Position numbers and translations under genes: made by a program. Shown here one piece after another: positions 5,632-11,900 of a stretch of DNA of 23,370 bases. The first letter of the stretch is position 1; every line of letters starts with the position of its first letter. Source of the DNA: a virus; the IMG/VR virus record IMGVR_UViG_3300044626_000317, positions 1 through 23,370 of that record, one strand, 5' to 3'. The notes beneath the pieces are model-generated. The model was not told the DNA's origin, ran no database searches, and saw nothing but the letters and a program-made list of their open reading frames with translations.

Positions 5632-7593
5632 TTATCTTTTTACAACTAATTGCTGAATCCATTCATGTCTACACCATGGTGTTGAGGCGCCAGTATCTGG
5701 ATTTGTATACCATCCACCTCTGTATCTCCAAACATCTCTGTCAACTCTTGATGATATTGTATTAATTTCATCTCTTGAATATAGTCTATTCAATGACATA
5801 AGTCTCTCGCAAAATTGTCTTGATCCACTCTTTGCTGGAGGCACATCTAATCTGGTGCGATATCCATAACGCACTTCAAATCTTTCAATTGGAATCTGCT
5901 CCTCACTAACTAATTGCTTTCCCAAATCAGTTACCTCTCCTTTCACCAGGATATCCCACTTCATTAATCTTGACATTGACTTTGCAATCTCTTCGATATT
6001 TGTGTTCAATGCCTTTGCAATACCATTAGAATCTTCACCATCACCAATCAACTTCAATACATTTTTATCAAAATCATTAAGCTCAGCTGATATCTCAGCA
6101 ATTGTTGCAAATAATTGCTCTTGCTTTGAGAATACATCAGCGGATGGAGTATCCCATGCAATTGGAAATGTTGCATATACTTTATAATTATCAGCTGATT
6201 CACCGTATTCAGCAAAGTATCCAATCTCATCATCTTGATGATCAAACTTGCATGATGACATTTGCTGTGCTGCTGGTTGCAATCCAACTATTCTGCGAGC
6301 TTGTGCCTCATCAATGGTTGGAAATGATGCCAAGACAATACTCAATGCACTCTCAGATGTCAACATTCCTTCTTTAATCTTAGCAACCACATCAATAAGT
6401 GATGCAATCTGAGCTCCATTTAATGCTGATTTTGCGACATCAACTTGAGTTTCATTTGCTGGAATATCACCAACTGGAGCAACAGCTGTTGGCTCTTGAG
6501 TTGTTCCTATTGGAGTCACATCTTTAAGTTTAATTACTCCAGTCTCTCCAGATAATTTAACCATGTAATTCAATATCCACTCAATTCTTTTTTGTCTTGT
6601 CTCAACATAAGTCTTTTTAAAGATCTCAAATAGATCTGCACTCTCAGCTGCATTGAATGATCCCTCTGGAGCAACACCAAATAATGATGGAGCAACAACT
6701 GAATGAGCAACCAATATGTTCTGTTGCACACTATCCTCAAGCATATCATATCTTTTATCGAGATCATTGCCGGTTAAGTTGTCAACCTTTGGAGCTTGAT
6801 CTGCAGATGGTGCAAATGTTATGATGATATCTCCAGAATTCTCAATTGCAGATGCTGGATTCTTGATTTGATTCTTAAATGACTCTGCCTCCTCTTGAGT
6901 TTCTGGAAAGCCATCCATAAATGTGATCATTGTACCAGACTTGAATCCATTCTGTAGTTCATACATATGGAATTTACTGATATCACAATCAGTCTGAATC
7001 GATGTGATGCCTCCTTGATATGGCGGCTTAGGATATACACCATGCTCCTTTCTGCCCTTCTTAGCTGGATCCTTGTAATACAATACAAATGATCCTGTCT
7101 TATTGGTCTCATCAAGAGCTGGCAATGTTCTTAGATTTGTTTTCTCAGCTGATTGCTGTTGCACTGTCCAGTCATCAGAAAGATAGTACATTCTTTCATC
7201 TGATGAGATTCTGATTGTATCAATGGCAAGATACTCCCACACAGCAACTCTGGTCCCTTCTCTGTTCCAAGTACCCTTTACTGCGAATGCACCAAACAAC
7301 TCATAATCAAATGCCAATTGCTCAACAATTTCATTCATATTGAAATCAGAATAAGGATTGGCAATGAATCTTGCAAGCTCTCCAGATACAACCTCAAGAC
7401 CTCCACCAGCAATGTAATGCGTTTTGTTCTTTATGATACCTTGGTGCCAGGCTGATCCATTGTAAAGATCAACTAAAAAATAAGGATAGTCATTCTTTTT
7501 TCCCCACTTAATAAAGCCAAGCATTCTGTCTTGCTCCTCAATTGGAAGGACAAAATCCTTTCTGAATGACATTGATTCAAGTTTCTTATTCAT
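5632..7593 (-). CDS. Portal protein with C-terminal head-morphogenesis-like domain, 653 aa
   Basis: Forms the dodecameric DNA channel at one capsid vertex. Residues about 1-380 are portal-like: an early IKWGKKNDYPYFLVDLYNGS segment, a hydrophobic core, a SKFHMYELQNGFKSG region, a stem helix (NQIKNPASAIENSG) and a LVAHSVVAPSLFGV segment. A Pro/Thr/Ala linker follows (about 385-410), then a region with a winged-helix-like look (about residues 500-560, IAKALNTNIEEIAKSMSRLM). The last 80 residues contain RYGYRTR, SGSRQFCERL and RGGWYTNPDTG ending in CRHEW, resembling a Mu F-type head-morphogenesis domain in which a conserved Cys/His cluster closes the fold. The gene overlaps its upstream neighbour by 8 bases. 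Far longer than a plain portal of 400-500 residues, in keeping with a fusion. Confidence 0.82.
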   Translation of the reverse strand: MNKKLESMSFRKDFVLPIEEQDRMLGFIKWGKKNDYPYFLVDLYNGSAWHQGIIKNKTHYIAGGGLEVVSGELARFIANPYSDFNMNEIVEQLAFDYELFGAFAVKGTWNREGTRVAVWEYLAIDTIRISSDERMYYLSDDWTVQQQSAEKTNLRTLPALDETNKTGSFVLYYKDPAKKGRKEHGVYPKPPYQGGITSIQTDCDISKFHMYELQNGFKSGTMITFMDGFPETQEEAESFKNQIKNPASAIENSGDIIITFAPSADQAPKVDNLTGNDLDKRYDMLEDSVQQNILVAHSVVAPSLFGVAPEGSFNAAESADLFEIFKKTYVETRQKRIEWILNYMVKLSGETGVIKLKDVTPIGTTQEPTAVAPVGDIPANETQVDVAKSALNGAQIASLIDVVAKIKEGMLTSESALSIVLASFPTIDEAQARRIVGLQPAAQQMSSCKFDHQDDEIGYFAEYGESADNYKVYATFPIAWDTPSADVFSKQEQLFATIAEISAELNDFDKNVLKLIGDGEDSNGIAKALNTNIEEIAKSMSRLMKWDILVKGEVTDLGKQLVSEEQIPIERFEVRYGYRTRLDVPPAKSGSRQFCERLMSLNRLYSRDEINTISSRVDRDVWRYRGGWYTNPDTGASTPWCRHEWIQQLVVKR

Positions 7594-7921
7594 AAATGTT
7601 AAATGTTATATTTGTTGAGAATTCATTTGATGGTGAATCTTGAACATATACATGAGCTCTGCCCTCCTCAACCAATCCATCTGATAAATCTGGATCTAAA
7701 TTCACAGCGGATGTCTGCTGATATATTCTATAAGTGTAGTATCCATCATAATCAAAGGTGACATCCACACCATCAGTCAGTTCAAACTCATCATATCTGG
7801 TGATGGCATTGCTGAGATTTGGTAGAATGCAATAATATTTTAAGAAAGATTGTTCATGCTCAAACTCAAAGAGGTAATGAACTGGACTCACTGTTGTCAG
7901 TTCTGTCACTGTCACTATCAT
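7586..7921 (-). CDS. Conserved phage structural-type protein, 111 aa
   Basis: Residues 1-30 begin MIVTVTELTTVSPVHYLFEF, followed by EHEQSFLKYYCI and an acidic beta-rich second half (RYDEFELTDG, FDYDGYYTYRIYQQ). The YLFEFxxEQSxxxYYCI and DGYYxYRIYxQ patterns fit a small protein family I have seen in Bacteroidota phages without a defined role. The frame is open to 7954, but I choose the ATG at 7921 because the protein pattern begins there and the overlap with the upstream gene is shorter (56 bases). It lies directly before the portal and overlaps its start by 8 bases. Confidence 0.6.
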   Translation of the reverse strand: MIVTVTELTTVSPVHYLFEFEHEQSFLKYYCILPNLSNAITRYDEFELTDGVDVTFDYDGYYTYRIYQQTSAVNLDPDLSDGLVEEGRAHVYVQDSPSNEFSTNITFNIYE

Positions 7922-8102
7922 TGTTGATGTTGAGCTCTTCTCTAATCTTAGCATCTTTAATTAGTTTAGGTTTACGTTTTTCAAATATGTGCAAGAGTCC
8001 AATCTTAGCATAAAAATCCTCTTTGCCTCTTTCAATAGCTATCCATTTACTTAGTAATGGGGACCATTGCATTGAGCCTATATATTTTTTAAGTATTTCC
8101 AT
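7866..8102 (-). CDS. Small hypothetical protein with acidic Ser/Asp tail, 78 aa
   Basis: Not recognised. Residues 1-45 are basic and aromatic (MEILKKYIGSMQWSPLLSKW, then KRKPKLIKD); residues 55-78 are an acidic, probably disordered tail (NNDSDSDRTDNSESSS). The DNA for this tail also encodes the start of the next gene in another frame, so tail composition may be constrained by the overlap. It is the first gene after the terminator at 8116-8140; its ATG lies five bases from a TATATTTG element. No membrane helix. Function unknown. Confidence 0.55.
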   Translation of the reverse strand: MEILKKYIGSMQWSPLLSKWIAIERGKEDFYAKIGLLHIFEKRKPKLIKDAKIREELNINNDSDSDRTDNSESSSLPL

Positions 8103-8106
8103 GATT

Positions 8107-8114
8107 CAAATATA
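8107..8114 (-). promoter_or_regulatory. Candidate -7 promoter element abutting a start codon
   Basis: TATATTTG on the minus strand matches the Bacteroidota -7 consensus TAnnTTTG and lies between the terminator T-tract and the ATG at 8102. No TTTG is visible at the expected -33 spacing. If used, transcription would start at or next to the ATG, giving a leaderless mRNA for the 78-aa, 111-aa and portal genes. Confidence 0.3.
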
Positions 8115-8115
8115 C

Positions 8116-8140
8116 AAAAAAAGGAGGGACACATCCCTCC
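8116..8140 (-). terminator. Rho-independent terminator after the tail-tube-like gene
   Basis: Minus strand GGAGGGA (8140-8134), TGTG loop, perfectly complementary TCCCTCC (8129-8123), then seven T (8122-8116). It lies about 25 bases after the stop of the 176-aa gene. It would limit read-through from the highly expressed capsid and tail genes into the portal region. Confidence 0.8.
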
Positions 8141-8165
8141 CTTATGATAAGAGTTTATTCAATTC

Positions 8166-8696
8166 TTAAATTGATGGAGATTGCTGTGCCAATAAAGAGG
8201 CATAAACAGCTGAATCAACATCTGGAACTGGATCATTTTCCAATCCACCCATGATGATATCATGACCTAATCTGTCAGATTTCAATACTCCAGATCCATA
8301 AGCGGAAGCCTCAGCAATTTGAAGGCCTTCACCGAATCCAAGAGCAACAGTAGTTCCATCAGCTTTCTCTACAATTGCAACCACTTCATTCTGACCTAAC
8401 AAATGAATCTCAGAACGTAATTCTTTTGTATCCGAAGCCAAGATCATTGTCAAGGTTTGTTCATACCAAAGAGTTCCATTTCCTTTATTCACTCGGATTG
8501 GTGCAGTGTAACTTGATAAGTTTGATTTTAACTTATATAAGAATACTTCACCAGTTACAGTCAGAGCAGTGATCTCGTTATCAACAATTGTGGATGCAGA
8601 AACATTTCCCAAAGGAAACAACATAACAGATTTGATACCACCTTTTCCATTGGTACATGTTCTGTCATTGTATCCGGTTGTCATATTACAAGCCAT
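8166..8696 (-). CDS. Probable major tail (tube) protein, 176 aa
   Basis: A compact beta-rich protein with an N-terminus of the type seen in Bacteroidota phage tail-tube candidates: MACNMTTGYNDRTCTNGKGG, then IKSVMLFPLGNVSAS. The middle has LTMILASDTKELRSEIHLLG and NEVVAIVEKADGTTVALGFG, resembling the strand pattern of tube proteins; the C-terminus is acidic and probably disordered. Length fits major tail proteins. It lies directly after the major capsid gene and is bracketed by two hairpins, as expected for a highly expressed structural gene. It could alternatively be a head decoration protein. The Gly/Cys-rich first 18 residues do not look like a signal peptide. Confidence 0.6.
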   Translation of the reverse strand: MACNMTTGYNDRTCTNGKGGIKSVMLFPLGNVSASTIVDNEITALTVTGEVFLYKLKSNLSSYTAPIRVNKGNGTLWYEQTLTMILASDTKELRSEIHLLGQNEVVAIVEKADGTTVALGFGEGLQIAEASAYGSGVLKSDRLGHDIIMGGLENDPVPDVDSAVYASLLAQQSPSI

Positions 8697-8726
8697 TGTT
8701 CTTAGTTTTTTTAATGTTATTAAATA

Positions 8727-8746
8727 GGGAGGAGTTACCCCCTCCC
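8727..8746 (-). terminator. Weak terminator-like hairpin between capsid and tail-tube genes
   Basis: On the minus strand GGGAGGGG (8746-8739) pairs with CTCCTCCC (8734-8727) over eight positions with one mismatch, around a four-base loop. It is followed by TATTTAATAAC, which is AT-rich but not a T-tract. It may be a partial terminator or an mRNA 3'-end stabiliser rather than a full stop. Confidence 0.45.
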
Positions 8747-8757
8747 GTTATTATTTA

Positions 8758-9729
8758 TTAGTTTGGAGATCCAGTTCCATTCCATACTCCGATCTGATCC
8801 AAGAAAGGTACTTGAACACCAGCTCTGAACTTAGAACGTAAATAGATTACATCATCATCTTGAGAATACCACAAATCAAAGTTTTCAAAGTCAGATGATA
8901 AGTCAGTACCAAATACAAAGTGAGAAGCTCTACCAGTGTATATGTTATCAAGACCATTCAATCCATTAACTTTAACAATTCTCATGTTTGTTCCTGGTAA
9001 AACAAGCTCATTCAAGTCACCAATGTTTGATGGATTGTAGTGGAATAAATTATCATCAACTAAATTCTTAGTCAAGTAGTTGAAATTCTCACGTCCAGTG
9101 AAACAAATGAAGTCACCAGCCTCAGCAACATTTGCTGGAGTCTCAATGAAACAATTGTAAAATACATCAAATGCATTAGATGCAGAGATTGATGCAACAG
9201 ATGTAGTGTTCAAATTAACACAACCATTTGCAGTCGTTAAGAATTGACGGAATCCATTCATCTTAGCCAAGTTACCAGATCCAGAAACTTTGTTTCCTTT
9301 CCAGATTAATTTGTCCAATTCAAATGAATGTAACTGCAATAAATAGCTGATGATTTGTTGCTCAAATGGAAGAGTCTTATCTTCTGCAGATGCACCTGGA
9401 CGCAATCCTAACTGAGTCCAAAAACCATCAAGATCTTTTTGACAGAAAGATTTCATATATCCAAGAGTCTCAACTGCAATTGCACGATCAGTGAATACAG
9501 TGTCTCCATCTGGAGTCATTGTACAATCACCATCCTGGTAAACAATTGAATCATCCATTAATTTCAATTCTTGAGATCCTTTGATCCCTTGCTGAATTGT
9601 TACATATTGTAATGTGCGAGCTTCAGTAACTGACTTAACAATTAAGTCCTCTCTTTGCTCATCAACATAAGCGGCAAGACCAGAAACATCCCAGTCAAAC
9701 TTGCCTTTAAGATACTTTTTTAATGACAT
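8758..9729 (-). CDS. Major capsid protein (HK97-fold type), 323 aa
   Basis: Assigned from sequence look and context. It starts MSLKKYLKGKFDWDVSGLAA with an amphipathic N-arm, followed by LQYVTIQQGIKGSQELKLMD (E-loop and early strands). ISYLLQLHSFELDKLIWKG resembles the spine-helix region; AFDVFYNCFIETPANVAEAG and FICFTGRENFNYLTKNLVD fit the A-domain segments of Bacteroidota phage capsids. The C-terminus ends in a strand-rich RSKFRAGVQVPFLDQIGVW. Length is typical of a mature-size capsid protein without a long delta domain, consistent with the separate scaffold-like gene upstream. It lies five bases after that gene and is followed by a hairpin. Confidence 0.82.
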   Translation of the reverse strand: MSLKKYLKGKFDWDVSGLAAYVDEQREDLIVKSVTEARTLQYVTIQQGIKGSQELKLMDDSIVYQDGDCTMTPDGDTVFTDRAIAVETLGYMKSFCQKDLDGFWTQLGLRPGASAEDKTLPFEQQIISYLLQLHSFELDKLIWKGNKVSGSGNLAKMNGFRQFLTTANGCVNLNTTSVASISASNAFDVFYNCFIETPANVAEAGDFICFTGRENFNYLTKNLVDDNLFHYNPSNIGDLNELVLPGTNMRIVKVNGLNGLDNIYTGRASHFVFGTDLSSDFENFDLWYSQDDDVIYLRSKFRAGVQVPFLDQIGVWNGTGSPN

Positions 9730-9734
9730 TTTTA

Positions 9735-10313
9735 TTAGATTTTATTACGTTTCAAAAACATTTGTCTGGCTGTCAAGTTGCCAACTTTGCTGAATTTCTC
9801 AGCTTCTTTGGTTTCCACAGATGGTTGAGCTTTGAAAGCCTCGAATTCACTTTTCAATGAACTCAACTCATTAACCAATGTTGCGTTATTTTCTGCAATA
9901 GCCTTAGTCATTTCTGCTAAGCCTTCGACAGCTTTTGAGAATGCCTCAAGTTTTGCATTTACAATTGATTCAACTTGCTCTGCACTCATTGACTCAGCAC
10001 TTGTTTCCTCAACAGCAACCTCTCCATCTCCTTCATTTTCTCTCTCATCAATTATGTCTGTGATGATACCTTCTGCATCAACAACAATTGATACACCGGC
10101 AAGCTCACCAGATAATGCATGAGTTCCTTCTGGAGCTGGAATCATTTCGCCATCAGCAACAACAAATACTGGCATACCAACCTCAAGAGCTTCATACTCT
10201 ATCACAGTTGTGCCATCAGCCAAAGTTGCTTGTTCAAATCTTTCAACGCTTTTTGAGAATTGTGCTTTCATTTCAGCAATCAATTCCTTAATAGTTTGTA
10301 ATTCTTTGTTCAT
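9735..10313 (-). CDS. Scaffold-like capsid assembly protein, 192 aa
   Basis: Probably a scaffold removed by the adjacent protease. Residues 1-27 form a helix (MNKELQTIKELIAEMKAQF). Residues 28-90 form a small beta domain with ATLADGTTVIEYEALEVGMP and VVADGEMIPAPEGTHAL, which I recognise from scaffold-type genes of related phages. An acidic linker follows (90-110, DERENEGDGEVAVEET), then a coiled coil (about 108-165, MSAEQVESIVNAKLEAFSKA). A basic C-terminus (TARQMFLKRNKI) could contact the capsid. Position between protease and capsid gene, strong charge and coiled coil all fit a scaffold. No catalytic motif is seen. Confidence 0.72.
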   Translation of the reverse strand: MNKELQTIKELIAEMKAQFSKSVERFEQATLADGTTVIEYEALEVGMPVFVVADGEMIPAPEGTHALSGELAGVSIVVDAEGIITDIIDERENEGDGEVAVEETSAESMSAEQVESIVNAKLEAFSKAVEGLAEMTKAIAENNATLVNELSSLKSEFEAFKAQPSVETKEAEKFSKVGNLTARQMFLKRNKI

Positions 10314-10325
10314 GTTTATTATAAT

Positions 10326-11228
10326 TTATTGTTCGAAAATACCTAACTCTTTGAGCTTAGCCTCTGCCCATCTCTTTCCAGCAAGACCTCCCCATAATAA
10401 ATATGAGATTGTTCCACATGCTGAATTGTCATCTGGATTATAATACTCCTCTGCTCTTGACAGATATGAATACATCCTCTTGATGATGGCCACTGAGACA
10501 GTTTGCTTGTTTGCCAAAGTCGTTGCTCTTAAGCGGCCCACTCTGGTGGCACATTTATTTCCATACTTTTGGTTGAGCTCAATTCCTTTCTTGGCATTGT
10601 TGCTCACAGCTTCTGGATAGTCATTGTAAAATCTTATGTATTCCTGGACTGATTTCAGCTCTTGATAAATGTAAGCGAATTCATGCTCCCATCCTTTGCC
10701 AGTCTCAAGCAATTGGAATACTCCCTCAATTGAGAAGCCAGTAAACATTCCAGACTTGGCTGCCTCATATACATCTTTATTGGTTACCTTGTAACTCACA
10801 ATCCATGATCCATCATTTTCTTTGTTGAATCTTTCTGGAGCTGTGAATCCTTTTGCCTCATCAATGATGTAACTCATGATCATATAGATCCCATCAACCA
10901 CTCTCTTGCTGTCATGCTCAAGATTTACATTGTTGAAATTATCTCTGCGAGCATAGTCAAATACAATATCCTTGATTGCTTGCTTTGAAAAGTTCACATA
11001 ATACTCTTCATTAGTCTGAGGATCTCTTCGATATATGGGAGTATCTGCAGATATAGCGACTCCAGTGATGACTTGCTCCTCATCATTGAATTGATAAGCA
11101 ATTTTTTTGCTGAATGTCTCAAATGATTTCTCATGTGCTGGATTGGCTACCAATGAATTGAATGATACTGTTGTTTCTGGATCATCAAGATCAATCACAA
11201 TATCATAAAGAGGTAATTCTCTAATCAT
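10326..11228 (-). CDS. Prohead protease, XkdF-like serine protease with C-terminal domain, 300 aa
   Basis: Cleaves scaffold or capsid N-arms during head maturation. The N-terminus has the XkdF-like signature SFNSLVANPAHEKSFETF (residues 22-39) and VITGVAISADTPIYRRD (53-69). Probable catalytic residues are His105 in VNLEHDSKR and Ser166 in MFTGFSIEGVF, matching the His...Ser order of capsid-assembly proteases. From about residue 200 an extra domain follows (FYNDYPEAVSNNAKKGIELN, later CATRVGRLRATTLA and WGGLAGKRWAEAKL), of a kind fused to several phage head proteases and portals. The frame is open to 11309, but I choose ATG 11228 because the family signature begins right after it and the upstream stretch overlaps the divergent plus-strand gene. 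Its own transcript must cross that gene or start within it. Confidence 0.8.
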   Translation of the reverse strand: MIRELPLYDIVIDLDDPETTVSFNSLVANPAHEKSFETFSKKIAYQFNDEEQVITGVAISADTPIYRRDPQTNEEYYVNFSKQAIKDIVFDYARRDNFNNVNLEHDSKRVVDGIYMIMSYIIDEAKGFTAPERFNKENDGSWIVSYKVTNKDVYEAAKSGMFTGFSIEGVFQLLETGKGWEHEFAYIYQELKSVQEYIRFYNDYPEAVSNNAKKGIELNQKYGNKCATRVGRLRATTLANKQTVSVAIIKRMYSYLSRAEEYYNPDDNSACGTISYLLWGGLAGKRWAEAKLKELGIFEQ

Positions 11229-11252
11229 AAATATTATGTAAATTTGTTCGAA

Positions 11253-11900
11253 ATGGTTTTTGTCTATCCATACCACAGCAAGTCTGAGTCTGACTTTGAA
11301 ATCAACCAATCAATCAGATGGTTGAGATTAATATATCCAGATGCAGAGATATGGACCATTGGCAAATCTGTTGCTGGAGCCAATAATCTGCCATGCAATC
11401 AACACAATAATATCAGAGGATGTGATGTGACAAATAGGATTCTGACTTTTGCCAGGAACATTGGAGGTGATTTCATCTATATGAACAAAGATTTTTTCAT
11501 TACAAAGATATGGCAACCTCATGTGGCCATAAACATGGGATCAATCATTGTTAATCCAGAACATCCTCCACATACTCAGATTGCTCAACAAAATACTTTA
11601 GAATTCTTAAAACATAACAGCTTTACTGCGTACAATTATGAGACACATACTCCAGTTATGATGAACAGCAAAAAGCTGATTGATCTATTTGACAACATTA
11701 ATTGGCAGAATGACAACCATTTCATCAAATCAATTTATTGCAATGTTTATAAAGTACCATCAAAGGAAGGATTTAATTGCAAGGTATCTGTGCCATCCAT
11801 TGACAAAGCAAAGGAATTCATTGCACTCCAGGGATGTTTCTCAACTGGTGATGGTTTCTGGAATCAATCCAGATCTAATTGGATTAAAATGTACTCTTAG
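11253..11900 (+). CDS. Glycosyltransferase-like (stealth/GT-A type) protein, 215 aa
   Basis: The only plus-strand gene in the window. The N-terminus MVFVYPYHSKSESDFEINQS and IRWLRLIYPDAEIWTIGKSV fits the first nucleotide-sugar strand and helix of a GT-A fold. DFIYMNKDFFI (residues 73-83) sits where related phage transferases have a strand ending in NDD/DxD; here the motif is NKD, so one acidic residue is replaced. A later YNYETHTPVMMN (128-139) resembles the DxHTP segment of stealth-like phosphosugar transferases. Start: ATG at 11253; a TTG nine bases upstream in frame is less likely. It lies 24 bases from the divergent protease start and overlaps the end of the tape measure gene by 17 bases. 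It could modify a virion or host glycan, or be a degenerate enzyme. Confidence 0.65.
   Translation: MVFVYPYHSKSESDFEINQSIRWLRLIYPDAEIWTIGKSVAGANNLPCNQHNNIRGCDVTNRILTFARNIGGDFIYMNKDFFITKIWQPHVAINMGSIIVNPEHPPHTQIAQQNTLEFLKHNSFTAYNYETHTPVMMNSKKLIDLFDNINWQNDNHFIKSIYCNVYKVPSKEGFNCKVSVPSIDKAKEFIALQGCFSTGDGFWNQSRSNWIKMYS

Noticed and set aside
11244-11252. TTG start for the plus-strand gene
   Set aside because: An ATG lies three codons downstream and the TTG falls inside the TAAATTTG element.
11229-11309. Longer prohead protease start at 11309
   Set aside because: The added 27 residues overlap the divergent plus-strand gene and do not resemble the family, whose signature begins after the ATG at 11228.
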